A DNA stretch of 64,000 bases, taken from assembly GCA_963715995.1 (NCBI GenBank), contig OY970283.1, positions 2,604,001-2,668,000 on the forward strand, written 5' to 3'. Made by a program: the position numbers and the translations under genes. The DNA comes from DATBDN01 sp963715995 (GTDB lineage Bacteria; Actinomycetota; Thermoleophilia; Solirubrobacterales; Thermoleophilaceae). The notes under the pieces are model-generated. The model did no database searches. It was given only the letters and a program-made list of their open reading frames with translations, and was not told the origin of the DNA. Shown here one piece after another: positions 56,484 through 64,000 of the stretch; the stretch's first letter is position 1; each line of letters starts with the position of its first letter.

Positions 56484-57173
56484 TCAGATCAACGTGCGCA
56501 GGCCCGGCCCGTGTCTGCGCAGCCAGTTTTCGTGGTCGCGGTAGTCCGGGCAGCGCGATTCGACGAGCTTCCAGAAGCGCGCCGAGTGGTCCATCACGTC
56601 GAGGTGCGCGACCTCGTGCTCGACCACGTACGCAAGAACCGGCTCGGGGGCCAGCAGCAGCCGCCAGCTGAAGCTCATCGCCCCCGACGACGAGCAGCTT
56701 GCCCAGCGGCTCGATGGGTCGCGGATCTGAAGCTTCGAGTAGCTGCTGCCGGCGCGCAGCGTCGCCCAGTCGAGCCGCTCGGCGATCTCCACGCGAGCGC
56801 GGCGGCGGTACCAGCGCGTGAGCGCGTCGCGGACAGCGTCGGTGCCCGGCTCCATGACGCCCACGTGCAGCGCGCCGCCGCGCCTGCTCACGCCCGGCCT
56901 TGTGCGCCACGGCTCGACGTGCACGCGTATCGGCAGCGTCAGCCCCAGGTATGGGACCTCGCCCCGGTCCTCCAGCCGCACGGGCGGAAGCAGCGCCTCG
57001 GCGTCGCGGTACTGGCGCAGCGTGCGTTCGATCCACGGCCGTTTCTCGGCCACGAACGCCTCCGCGTGGCGCACCGCCATGCGCCGCGGCAGCACCACCT
57101 CCACGCCCTCGGGCGCGACCACGATCCGCAGCCGGCGTGCGCGATCGGAGCGGCGGATCGTGTACTCGGTCAT
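56484..57173 (-). CDS. YgjP-type metallopeptidase (DUF45/M48-like)
   Basis: 229 residues. The zinc motif HEVAHLDVMDHSARFW (HExxH plus downstream His) is near residue 185. RRAR- and SRWASCS-type segments match the DUF45 family. It is predicted to be soluble; some relatives hydrolyse nucleotides or act as proteases. ATG 57173 is the first start in good agreement with the family. It is cotranscribed with the acetyltransferase. Confidence 0.86.
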   Translation of the reverse strand: MTEYTIRRSDRARRLRIVVAPEGVEVVLPRRMAVRHAEAFVAEKRPWIERTLRQYRDAEALLPPVRLEDRGEVPYLGLTLPIRVHVEPWRTRPGVSRRGGALHVGVMEPGTDAVRDALTRWYRRRARVEIAERLDWATLRAGSSYSKLQIRDPSSRWASCSSSGAMSFSWRLLLAPEPVLAYVVEHEVAHLDVMDHSARFWKLVESRCPDYRDHENWLRRHGPGLRTLI

Positions 57174-57205
57174 TCGCGGATCAGGGTAGGCCGCGGGGCG
57201 GCGGA

Positions 57206-58570
57206 TCAGCTGACGACGTCGTCGTAGACGCGCGCCACGCGCTCGGCCAGCGCGGGCCACGAGTAGCGCGCGCGGCTGCGCTCGTAGGCGGCCTCCCCCA
57301 TGCGGCGGCGCGCGTCGCCGTCGGCGACGATCTGCATCAGCGCGTCTGCCATGGCGTCCTCGTCGTCGGGCGGCACCAGCAGGCCGGTCTCACCGTCGTC
57401 GACGATCGTCGCGGGGCCGTAGGCGTCGACCGCGATCACGGGCAGCCCGCACGCCATGCCCTCGACCAGCACCTGGCCGAACTGCTCGTGCACCGATGGC
57501 AGCACCACGACGTCCGAAGCGTTGAGGCCGGTGGCGAGGTCGTCGTGGCCGCGCCAGCCGGCGAGGAACACGTCGCTGACGCCGGTCTGCTCGACGACCG
57601 CCTGCGGATGCTCGCCCTCCCACTCGCCGGGGTAGCCGCCGAGCAGCACGAGCGGCGCGCGGCACGGAAAGCGGTCCCTCGCGCGCGCGTACGCGCGAAT
57701 CAGCAGCGGGATGCGCTTGACCTCCGTGTAACGGCCCACGTAGAGCAGCACCGGGCCGTCGCGGAACGCCTCCAGGTCGGCCTCCTCGTAGGCGATCGAC
57801 CCGGGCTCGCCGCCCGGCGCCCAGCCGCGCGGCTGTTCCACTAGCCACTCGCGCCACAGCGCGACGCGATCCTCGCCGCGCAGCGGGCGGCGGTCGAAGA
57901 TCCCCGGGTCGAAGCCGTTGGGCGCCGCGACAACGCGGTCCGGGTCGACGCCGAGCAGCGACGGCACGCGCTCCGCAGCATCCGGGGAGAGGACGAACAG
58001 CTTGGCGCTGGCCTGGGCCCACGCGCGCAGCCGCTCGGCCCAGGCAGCGGCGTGGTCCCAGCCCGGCGGCGGGCCCTCGACGATGTCGCGCAGCATCAGC
58101 AGCTCGGTGCCGTGCAGGTGGCCGATGCGCGGCACGTCCCGGAACGACCGAAGCGCGGCCTCGTGCATCGGCGTCAGGTGGTTCAGATGCAGCAGGTCGG
58201 CGTCGCCCGCGCCCGCCTCGGTGAGGGCGTCCTGCCAGGCGGCGACGAGGTGCTCGTAGGTGGCGTCGTCCACCTTCGCGAACACCTTGTCCGCGGCGTC
58301 CGGCCGATCCTCGAACGACGGGTGCAGCGGTGGGTCGGCGCGCAGCGGGTCGTCCGACTCGAGCGCGGCCGTGTAGTCGACCGCATGCACGTCGAAGCCC
58401 TCGAAGAACGTGGCGGCATTCGAGTTGGCGCCAGGCGGGCCGTGCGAGCCGCTGAGCAGCGTCACGTCCCAGCCCGCCTCGGGCAGGAACCGCGCCAGGT
58501 TGCGAACCACGTGCGACGAGCCGCCGCGCGGGAAGAACATGAGCGCGATCAGCGCGCGCGGGCGGGCCAT
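57206..58570 (-). CDS. Glycosyltransferase family 4 (GT-B fold)
   Basis: 454 residues. Rossmann-like N-terminal domain with FFPRGGSSHVVRNLARFLPE, and a C-terminal donor-binding domain with LLYVGRYTEVKRIPLLI and the EX7E-type segment EQFGQVLVEGMACGLPVIA. It is probably involved in cell-surface glycan or glycolipid synthesis; donor and acceptor are unknown. It is 12 bp from the phosphodiester glycosidase gene upstream on the same strand. Confidence 0.93.
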   Translation of the reverse strand: MARPRALIALMFFPRGGSSHVVRNLARFLPEAGWDVTLLSGSHGPPGANSNAATFFEGFDVHAVDYTAALESDDPLRADPPLHPSFEDRPDAADKVFAKVDDATYEHLVAAWQDALTEAGAGDADLLHLNHLTPMHEAALRSFRDVPRIGHLHGTELLMLRDIVEGPPPGWDHAAAWAERLRAWAQASAKLFVLSPDAAERVPSLLGVDPDRVVAAPNGFDPGIFDRRPLRGEDRVALWREWLVEQPRGWAPGGEPGSIAYEEADLEAFRDGPVLLYVGRYTEVKRIPLLIRAYARARDRFPCRAPLVLLGGYPGEWEGEHPQAVVEQTGVSDVFLAGWRGHDDLATGLNASDVVVLPSVHEQFGQVLVEGMACGLPVIAVDAYGPATIVDDGETGLLVPPDDEDAMADALMQIVADGDARRRMGEAAYERSRARYSWPALAERVARVYDDVVS

Positions 58571-58582
58571 CGGCGGGCGACG

Positions 58583-59359
58583 CTAGCGGGCGAAGACGAT
58601 CGCGCTCGACACCGGGCGCCCGCCGAGCAGCGCGATGCCGTTGTAGTCGCGCGGCCGGTTGTGAAGCGTGCCGCCGGATACGAGCGATGCCGAGGCGCCG
58701 CCGGCCAGGTTGATCGCGCTGTCGGCACCGAGGTCAGCCATGAGCTTGGCCAGCTCGGCCAGCGTCATGCCGGCGTCCCGCAGCGAGCGACCGTCGCAGA
58801 CCACGGCAAGCAGCCTGTCGCGCGTTATGCCGAGCGCCGCGCGCGGGTGGCGGCCGTCGGTGATGTCGCAGTCGAACTGCTCGGCGCCGGCGGAGAAACC
58901 CTGGGCGTCGCGGCGCTCCGGGGTCACGATCGGCCGCCCGGCCGCCACGAGCAGCGGGCCCGCCTGGAGCAGGTCGCCACGTGCCGCGCTCGGCAGGATG
59001 CCGCGCGGCACGATCTCGACGCCGTCGCCTGTGACCGACACGCACGAGCGACGCGTGTCCCAGGGCTCGTCGAACGGCACCGTCATGTGCACGTTGCCGC
59101 TCGAATGGAGCTCGCCGAGCGGTGTGCCGGCGCTGGTCTGGAAGCCGCCGCTGATGGCCTCGGTCACACCGGTCGCGCGGGCCCAGCGGTGGAGCGGCTC
59201 CGGGCGATCCAGCGCCACGATCCGCATTCGCGTGCTGCGCCGCGCGTAGATCGCGACATAGACCGTCGTGGAGGCGCCGTCGGCCAGGACCTCGCTGAAC
59301 TGGCGCACACGGCGCGGCCTGAGTAGCCGATCGCCGAGCGAAACCGCGTGTGCGCCCAT
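58583..59359 (-). CDS. Phosphodiester glycosidase family (NAGPA/DUF2233) protein
   Basis: 258 residues. The DUF2233 core is seen as ISGGFQTSAGTPLGEL, LLAVVCDGRS, and LGADSAINLAGGASASLV with the terminal LHNRPRD. It reads LAGG where the usual motif is LDGG. No signal peptide is evident. Members cleave sugar phosphodiesters, such as capping groups on glycans. It pairs with the glycosyltransferase downstream. Confidence 0.82.
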   Translation of the reverse strand: MGAHAVSLGDRLLRPRRVRQFSEVLADGASTTVYVAIYARRSTRMRIVALDRPEPLHRWARATGVTEAISGGFQTSAGTPLGELHSSGNVHMTVPFDEPWDTRRSCVSVTGDGVEIVPRGILPSAARGDLLQAGPLLVAAGRPIVTPERRDAQGFSAGAEQFDCDITDGRHPRAALGITRDRLLAVVCDGRSLRDAGMTLAELAKLMADLGADSAINLAGGASASLVSGGTLHNRPRDYNGIALLGGRPVSSAIVFAR

Positions 59360-59509
59360 CCACCAGCGAAGCTAGATGCAGGGGCGGACGACTCAGGCTT
59401 CGTGGCGAACCCCGGACGTGCGGACGGCGGGGGGCGTTTGCGTGAGCGTGGCGGTCTCCGCGCGCGGCGGTCTCCGCGGGCTTGCTCTCCGCGCGCCGCG
59501 TTTCCGCCC

Positions 59510-59750
59510 GCTTGCTCTGGCGCATCGGGGCGCAGACTGCGGCGGCCAAGGGGTGGCTGGACTGGCGCCTGCGCCCGTCCGCACGCGGCGAGCACCCTGC
59601 GCCCGGCGGAGCGGTGCGACATAAACCACCCCATAGGTGGTCTATGTCGCACAGCCGACCCAAAAGGACCGCCCCGCGACCCTCCCACCCGCCACATCAG
59701 CCGACCCCTTGGCCGAGGCAGTTTGCGCCCCGCAGCGCCAGAGCAAGCCC
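59510..59750. repeat. Nested ~240-bp inverted repeat in the 453-bp gap between the SDR and glycosidase genes
   Basis: Outer arms at 59510-59560 and 59698-59750 are inverted copies with about 45 of 51 matching positions. Inner arms at 59614-59630 and 59636-59652 pair at 16 of 17 (GTGCGACATAAACCACC against GGTGGTCTATGTCGCAC) around a 5-nt loop. The stretches between arms are unrelated. The left flank (59430-59520) also has degenerate direct repeats of GCGGTCTCCGCG and GCTTGCTCT. No gene was found in 59360-59812; the overlapping short ORFs are by-products of the palindrome. Confidence 0.85.
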
Positions 59751-59812
59751 CTGGGTACAGGGCGCGAGCGGAGGCCGCAGACGGGCGCCCCCGGTGCGCT
59801 GAGTGCGACGAC

Positions 59813-60559
59813 TCAGAAGGCGAACGGCACCGCGCCGCCGTCCACCGACCACGACGCGCCCACCACGTTCGAGGCCTGCTCCGAGCACAGGAAGACGATC
59901 ACCGCCGCTATCTCGTCCGGCTCGCCGAGGCGCCCGATCGGGAGCTTGGCGCCGGCGCTATCGAGCTCCTCCTCGCGCGAGCTTCCGGCTCGCTCCGCTG
60001 ACTGCGCGGCGATGCCCCCGTCGCCAGTCCAGAGCTCGGTGGCGGTTGGCCCGGGTGCGACGGCGTTCACCAGCACGCCGCTGGATGCGTACTGGTCGGC
60101 GAACACGCGCGAGAGCGACAGCTGCGCGGCCTTGGCGACGGCATATGCCGCGTTGCGCAGCGTCGGCCGCTTGCCCGACGACGAGGAGACGTTCACGATC
60201 CGGCCCCAGCCGGCCTCCGCCATCCTCGGCGCCGCCGCGCGCATCAGGCGCAGCGATGCCATCACGTTCAGCTCCCACTGCTCCTGCCAGTCGGCGTCCG
60301 TGAGCTCGTCGAGCGGCGTCACCGGCATCGTGCCCGCGTTGTTCACGAGCACGTCGACGGCGCCGAAGCGCGCCACGCACTCGGCCACGACCCGGTCGGC
60401 CGCGGCGGGGTCCGTCACGTCGGCGGCGAAGTCATCCGAGCTCCGCGACACGGCCAGCACGTTCGCGCCCTCCTCGCGCAGCATCCGCGTGACCTCGGCG
60501 CCGATGCCGCTGGTCGCGCCCGTGACGATGCATGCTTTGCCGCTCAGTCCGAGGTCCAT
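59813..60559 (-). CDS. Short-chain dehydrogenase/reductase
   Basis: 248 residues. NAD(P)-binding TGATSGIG, LVNNAGTM, catalytic Ser in VNVSSSSGKRP, YAVAK (Tyr-x3-Lys) and the PGPTATEL loop are present. Its closest build is that of the FabG-like group; substrate unknown. ATG 60559 is preferred over an upstream ATG at 60571, which overlaps the divergent YjbQ start. The SDR and YjbQ starts are only 11 bp apart. Confidence 0.92.
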   Translation of the reverse strand: MDLGLSGKACIVTGATSGIGAEVTRMLREEGANVLAVSRSSDDFAADVTDPAAADRVVAECVARFGAVDVLVNNAGTMPVTPLDELTDADWQEQWELNVMASLRLMRAAAPRMAEAGWGRIVNVSSSSGKRPTLRNAAYAVAKAAQLSLSRVFADQYASSGVLVNAVAPGPTATELWTGDGGIAAQSAERAGSSREEELDSAGAKLPIGRLGEPDEIAAVIVFLCSEQASNVVGASWSVDGGAVPFAF

Positions 60560-60570
60560 TGGAGGCAGCA

Positions 60571-61032
60571 ATGAAATCGCACACGGTCTACAAGACGTTC
60601 AACACCGAGCAGAGGCGCGAGTTCGTCCGCATCACAGAGGACGTGCAGCAGGCCGTCGACGAGGCCGGCGTGGCCGAGGGGATGGTGCTGGTCGCGGCCA
60701 TGCACATCACCGCCGCGGTCTGGATCAACGACGACGAGCCTGGGCTCCAGGCCGACGTGCTCGAGTGGCTCGACAAGGTCGCGCCGCCGTCGTGGAAGGA
60801 GCCCGCGAACGACGTCGCGCGCGAGCTGCTCCCCGACCCCGGCGACTATCGCCACCACCGCGGCGGCGAGGACAACGGCGACGCGCACCTGAAGAACCTG
60901 CTGGTGCACCACCAGGTGGTCGTCCCCATCACCGAAGGCCGGCTCGACCTCGGGCCGTGGCAGGCGATCTTCTACGTGGAGTTCGACGGAGGCCGCAACA
61001 AGCGCCTGGTCATCAAGGTGCTCGGTTCTTAG
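60571..61032 (+). CDS. YjbQ family protein (UPF0047)
   Basis: 153 residues. The family's conserved core MHITAAVWINDDEPGLQADV, the HHRGGEDNGDAHLKNLLVHH section and the C-terminal LGPWQAIFYVEFDGGR are clear. The His/Glu/Asp cluster suggests metal binding; members show thiamine phosphate synthase-like activity but the physiological role is uncertain. ATG 60571 has a good GGAGG ribosome site 5 nt upstream. Its stop faces the palindromic repeats. Confidence 0.9.
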   Translation: MKSHTVYKTFNTEQRREFVRITEDVQQAVDEAGVAEGMVLVAAMHITAAVWINDDEPGLQADVLEWLDKVAPPSWKEPANDVARELLPDPGDYRHHRGGEDNGDAHLKNLLVHHQVVVPITEGRLDLGPWQAIFYVEFDGGRNKRLVIKVLGS

Positions 61033-61036
61033 CGAC

Positions 61037-61105
61037 GGGGCCTGGCCCCATCTTTTAGAAAGCTTGTAGGCATCTACCTTTTTGGAGAATGGGGCCTGGC
61101 CCCAT
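61037..61105. repeat. Two GGGGCCTGGCCCC palindromes in a diverged direct repeat, convergent gene junction
   Basis: Palindromes at 61037-61049 and 61089-61105 (the second extended to ATGGGGCCTGGCCCCAT), 54 bp apart. Each is followed by CATCTTT, then A(G)GAAA..GCTTG..GGCATCT, so the whole neighbourhood is duplicated. They sit between the YjbQ stop and the stop of the 2-hydroxyacid dehydrogenase gene. The second copy runs into the 3' coding end of that gene. The sequence core matches the pair at 52.1 kb. Likely bidirectional terminators. Confidence 0.8.
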
Positions 61106-61107
61106 CT

Positions 61108-62031
61108 TTAGGAAACGCTTGCCGGCATCTCTTCTCCTGCCAGTCCCGCCAGCAGGTTGTCGACGGCGAGGTCGGCCATCGCCGTCCGCGCCTCGGTCGA
61201 GGCGGATGCCACGTGCGGGTTCAGGATCAGGTTCGGCGCGTCCAGCAGCGGGTGACCCGCAGGGATCGGCTCCGGGTCAGCCACGTCAAGCGCTGCGCCC
61301 GCTATCCAGCCGTCGGCCAGCGCGCGCGTCAATGCGCCGGTGTCGACCAGCGCTCCGCGCGCCGTGTTGATCAGGATCGCCGAGTCCTTCATCGCCTCGA
61401 ACTCCTTCTCGTCGATCATCCCGCGCGTCTCGTCGGTGAGCGGCGCGTGCAGCGACACGAAGTCCGCCTTCTCGAGCAGCTTCTCGAGCGCAATCCCCGA
61501 CGAGCCGCTGTGGTGGACCACCTTCATCGCGAAGCCCTTGGCGCGCTTGGCCACAGCGCTGCCGATACGGCCCTTCCCCACGATCCCGAGCGTCTTCCCG
61601 TGCACGTCGTGACCAAGCAGCAGCGTCGGCTCCCACGTGAGCCAGCGCCCCGCCCGCACGATCGCGTCGCCCTCGACAACCCGCCGCGCACAGGCCAGCA
61701 GCAGGCCGAAGGTGGCGTCCGCGGTCGCCTCGGTCAACACGTCGGGGGTGAACCCGACCGGAATGCCGCGCTCGCTGGCCGCCTCGATGTCGATGTTGTC
61801 CACCCCGACCGCGTAGTTCGAGATCGCCTTCAGCTCGCTGGACGCCTCGATCAGCTCACGGTCGATGCGGTCGGTCAACAGGCACAGCAGCCCCTCGGCA
61901 TCACTCGCCTTCTCGAGCAGCGTCGCGTGCGAGGGCTGAAGGCGGCCGTCCCAGACCTCGACGTCGTGCTCGCGCGCAAGGCGCTGAAGCGCACCGCCGG
62001 GCAACCGCCGCGTCACGAACACGCGCGCCAT
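61108..62031 (-). CDS. D-isomer-specific 2-hydroxyacid dehydrogenase (glyoxylate/hydroxypyruvate reductase-like)
   Basis: 307 residues. NAD-binding GIVGKGRIGSAVAKRAKGF, the catalytic Arg in NTARGALVD, Glu in DVADPEP and His in NPHVASAS are present in order. SNYAVGVDNID and the KFTPD-like GFTPDVLTEATAD also fit. It reduces 2-oxo acids such as glyoxylate. ATG 62031 overlaps the stop of the upstream oxidoreductase gene by one base (TGATG), so the two are coupled. Confidence 0.93.
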   Translation of the reverse strand: MARVFVTRRLPGGALQRLAREHDVEVWDGRLQPSHATLLEKASDAEGLLCLLTDRIDRELIEASSELKAISNYAVGVDNIDIEAASERGIPVGFTPDVLTEATADATFGLLLACARRVVEGDAIVRAGRWLTWEPTLLLGHDVHGKTLGIVGKGRIGSAVAKRAKGFAMKVVHHSGSSGIALEKLLEKADFVSLHAPLTDETRGMIDEKEFEAMKDSAILINTARGALVDTGALTRALADGWIAGAALDVADPEPIPAGHPLLDAPNLILNPHVASASTEARTAMADLAVDNLLAGLAGEEMPASVS

Positions 62032-63464
62032 CAGGCCGACACCAGGTCCTCGATCACGGCGCGCGCCGCCAGGTACCCGGGCGCGCCCGTGACCGCACCG
62101 CCGGGATGCGCTCCCGAGCCCGCGAGGTAGAGACCCTCGATGCCGCCGAAGCGGCGCGCCCCCGGCCGCTCGCCGAGCATCTCGCCGTGGAAGATGTGGC
62201 CGCCGGTGATGCCGAAGCGCTCCTCGAGCTGGCGCGGCCCGAGCACCAGCCGGTCCACGATCCGCTCGGGCAGCCCCGGGCACACCTCCGCGAAGCGCGC
62301 GATCGCCACGTCGGCCGCGGCGTCCGCGTCGACGTCCACCGGGAAGCACTGGCAGAAGAGCGACGCCACGTGCCGGCCCGCCGGCGCGAGCGTCGGATCG
62401 GCCGCCGTCTGGCACGCCGCCTCGATCCACGGCTTGGCCGCCGGGCGCCCGGCGCGCGCGTCGTCGGCCGCCCGCTGGAGCTCGGCCATCGTGAAGCCGA
62501 TGTCGATCGCGCCGTGCCACGGCTCCTCGCCGGGCCACGACGGGAAGTCGGGCAGGCCGTCGAGCAGCAGCATCACCTTCACGACAGGCCCGGGCTGTGC
62601 CCAGCCGTCCGGCGCGTCCACTCCGGCCAGCGCCGCCGTGCGCACGGGGTCGGCGTTCGAGAGGACCACCCGCGCGGCCACCTCACGGCCGTCTTCGAGG
62701 ACGACGCCCAGCGGGTCCGAGGTCACGCGCGTCACCGGCGCATCGGTGTGCACAACAGCGCCGGCCGCCTCCGCCGCCGAACGCAGAGCGGCCGTGACCG
62801 CGCCCATCCCGCCGCGCGCGAACCCCCACGCTCCCGGGCGCCCGGGAACCGCCTCGCCGAGGTCGTGGTAGAAGCCGATGAACGCCGTGCCCGGATCGAA
62901 CGGCCCGGCCAGCGTTCCGATGCAGCCCTGGAGCGCGAACGGCACGCGCACCTCCTCCGACGCGATCACGGCGACCTCGTCCGCGATCGGCCCGTCCAGA
63001 ATCCCCTCGCCCACCGCCTCGAGCCAGCGCTCGCGCGACGGCTCCTCCAGCATCAGCGGGCGCGCCCGCCCGGCCGCCGCCTCCCAGCGCGCCGAGAACT
63101 CGGCGTAGCCGTCGGCGTCCGCCTGCGACCAGTCGGCCGCCAGCTGCGCGCGCGTGCGCTCGGCATCCGACCACGTCACGACCTTGCGCCCGTCGGGCAG
63201 CGGGGCGAACAGGTACGGCTCGTGCGGAGCCACCACCAGCCCGTGCGCGGCGAGGTCCAGCTCTTCGATGATCCGCCCGCGCAGGAGCGACAGTGTGTAC
63301 GCGCCCGGCGATGCGCGCACGCCCGGCCACAGCTCCTCCGTGACGCACGCACCGCCGACGATCTCACGCCGTTCGAACACCTCCACCGACAGGCCGGCGC
63401 GTGCCAGGTACGCCGCCGCGACGAGGCCGTTGTGCCCCGCGCCCACGACGACCGCGTCAGGCAC
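62031..63464 (-). CDS. FAD-dependent oxidoreductase (PYROXD2/CrtI-like)
   Basis: 477 residues. FAD-binding VVVGAGHNGLVAAAYLARAG at the N-terminus with GGACVTEELWPGVRASPGAYTLSLL, characteristic of the PYROXD2 group of the phytoene desaturase superfamily, and GLYLAGSGAHPGGAVTGAPG at the C-terminus. The substrate is unknown; a role in carotenoid-like or amine oxidation is possible. GTG 63464 start. No carotenoid genes lie next to it. Confidence 0.9.
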   Translation of the reverse strand: MPDAVVVGAGHNGLVAAAYLARAGLSVEVFERREIVGGACVTEELWPGVRASPGAYTLSLLRGRIIEELDLAAHGLVVAPHEPYLFAPLPDGRKVVTWSDAERTRAQLAADWSQADADGYAEFSARWEAAAGRARPLMLEEPSRERWLEAVGEGILDGPIADEVAVIASEEVRVPFALQGCIGTLAGPFDPGTAFIGFYHDLGEAVPGRPGAWGFARGGMGAVTAALRSAAEAAGAVVHTDAPVTRVTSDPLGVVLEDGREVAARVVLSNADPVRTAALAGVDAPDGWAQPGPVVKVMLLLDGLPDFPSWPGEEPWHGAIDIGFTMAELQRAADDARAGRPAAKPWIEAACQTAADPTLAPAGRHVASLFCQCFPVDVDADAAADVAIARFAEVCPGLPERIVDRLVLGPRQLEERFGITGGHIFHGEMLGERPGARRFGGIEGLYLAGSGAHPGGAVTGAPGYLAARAVIEDLVSA

Positions 63465-63511
63465 GCGCCGCCTCCCGTGTGTGCTGCGCCTCGTTCAAGA
63501 GGCGCCCGACA

Positions 63512-64000
63512 CTACGAAGAGCTCGACCCCGCTGTCGCCTCGGCGAGCTCCTCGTGCTTGCCCTCGCAGAACTCTTCGACGATCTTCTCGCAGAAGGCCG
63601 GCAGGTCGTCCGGGTTGCGGGACGTTGTCAGCCCGCGGTCGACGTGGACCTCTTCGTCCACCCACTTGGCCCCTGCGTTCTCGAGGTCGGTCTTCAGCGA
63701 CGGCCACGACGTCAGCGTCAGCCCGTCGACAACACCCGCGTCGATCAGCGTCCACGGCCCGTGGCAGATCGCCCCGACGGGCTTGCCCGCCTCGAAGAAC
63801 GAGCGCACGAAGGAACGCACGTCGTCATCCACGCGCAGGAAGTCGGGGTTGGCCACCCCGCCCGGCAGCACGAGGCCGTCGTAGTCGTCCGGCTCGGCAT
63901 CCGCAACCGTCTTGTCGACGTCGAACTTGTCCCCGTGGTCGAGGTGCTCGAAGCCCTGGATCTTCCCGTCCTCGAGCGACAGGAGCTCAGGCGTTCCGCC
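63512..64000 (-). CDS. DJ-1/PfpI family protein, truncated at the right edge
   Basis: 162 residues are visible; the N-terminus, probably 20-30 residues, lies beyond the window. VLPGGVANPDFLR and the nucleophile elbow AICHGPWTLIDAG with its conserved Cys and following His identify a PfpI/DJ-1-type intracellular protease or deglycase. TSWPSLKTDLENAGAKWVDEEV matches the YhbO branch. It ends in an EEFCEGKHEELAEATA tail. It lies 47 bp upstream of the oxidoreductase gene on the same strand. Confidence 0.92.
   Translation of the reverse strand, partial: GGTPELLSLEDGKIQGFEHLDHGDKFDVDKTVADAEPDDYDGLVLPGGVANPDFLRVDDDVRSFVRSFFEAGKPVGAICHGPWTLIDAGVVDGLTLTSWPSLKTDLENAGAKWVDEEVHVDRGLTTSRNPDDLPAFCEKIVEEFCEGKHEELAEATAGSSSS

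Noticed and set aside
59393..59663. Several overlapping short ORFs on both strands in the 59.4-59.8 kb gap
   Set aside because: They mirror one another (GGLCRTA-type strings on both strands) because of the inverted repeat and have no domain or start signal.

Overview
The window looks like part of a chromosome from a high-GC actinobacterium, probably class Thermoleophilia (Solirubrobacterales or close). The grounds are very GC-rich codon use, many GTG/TTG starts, a Gram-positive-type LexA box, tRNAs without an encoded CCA, a mycobacterial-like GH15 trehalase, and gene contexts I associate with that class. The lineage is an inference. Coding density is high, most neighbours overlap by 1-8 nt, and no rRNA, phage, insertion sequence or CRISPR array was seen.

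Layout. 1-8.3 kb (minus): gltD (cut by the left edge) and gltB, then a three-gene run of an AlkX/YcaQ-type glycosylase, a short citrate-synthase-like protein and a VOC protein. 8.4-9.9 kb: terminator, RNase P RNA and tRNA-Leu(GAG) on the minus strand, and lexA with its LexA boxes plus a small zinc-ribbon gene on the plus strand. 10-14.7 kb: heme A synthase, NlpC/P60 hydrolase, two small proteins, GH15 trehalase. 14.7-17.5 kb: tldD/tldE pair. 17.5-21.4 kb (minus): cupin, ccmE, ccmF, GNAT, CcmI-like, secG. 21.4-26.5 kb: antiporter, several frameshifted or decayed genes (acidic protein, GGDEF-EAL protein, CAP protein), an anti-sigma-type ATPase and DoxX. 26.5-31.3 kb: NhaA-DsbA fusion, L,D-transpeptidase, frameshifted TetR with a tandem operator, membrane protein, tRNA-Gly(CCC). 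31.3-33.1 kb: tlpA-ccmH-ccdA. 33.1-35.7 kb: secreted protein, argS, rlmH. 35.7-39.1 kb: DUF3467, hydrolase, phosphoesterase, lipoprotein and Ser/Thr kinase. 39.1-44.8 kb (minus): gap-pgk-tpiA-gpmI-tgt. 44.9-47.3 kb: uvrC, MaoC. 47.3-50.1 kb: a small Tad-like locus with a TadG/VanY/SLT fusion. 50.1-64 kb: ppa, enoyl-CoA hydratase, Ppx, ABC-2 exporter, EAL protein, metalloprotease, glycosyltransferase, phosphodiester glycosidase, SDR, YjbQ, 2-hydroxyacid dehydrogenase, CrtI/PYROXD2-like oxidoreductase, and DJ-1/PfpI (cut by the right edge).

How it fits together. Two separate clusters (ccmE/ccmF/CcmI-like and tlpA/ccmH/ccdA), plus ctaA, point to an aerobic respiratory chain with c-type cytochromes made by a System I variant whose CcmE carries Cys instead of the heme-binding His. 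Lower glycolysis is one overlapping operon. Cell-envelope genes (L,D-transpeptidase, NlpC/P60, VanY-SLT fusion, Ser/Thr kinase) are frequent.

The most unusual features are: the TadG-VanY-SLT fusion; the Cys-type CcmE next to a genuine CcmH; paired palindromic repeats at two convergent gene junctions, each looking like a duplicated gene 3' end; a nested ~240-bp inverted repeat at 59.5-59.75 kb; an ArgRS with a non-canonical HIGH motif; a citrate-synthase homolog lacking its catalytic Asp; and several genes whose homologous start falls on CTG. Three separate single-base frameshifts could be real decay or residual sequencing indels.
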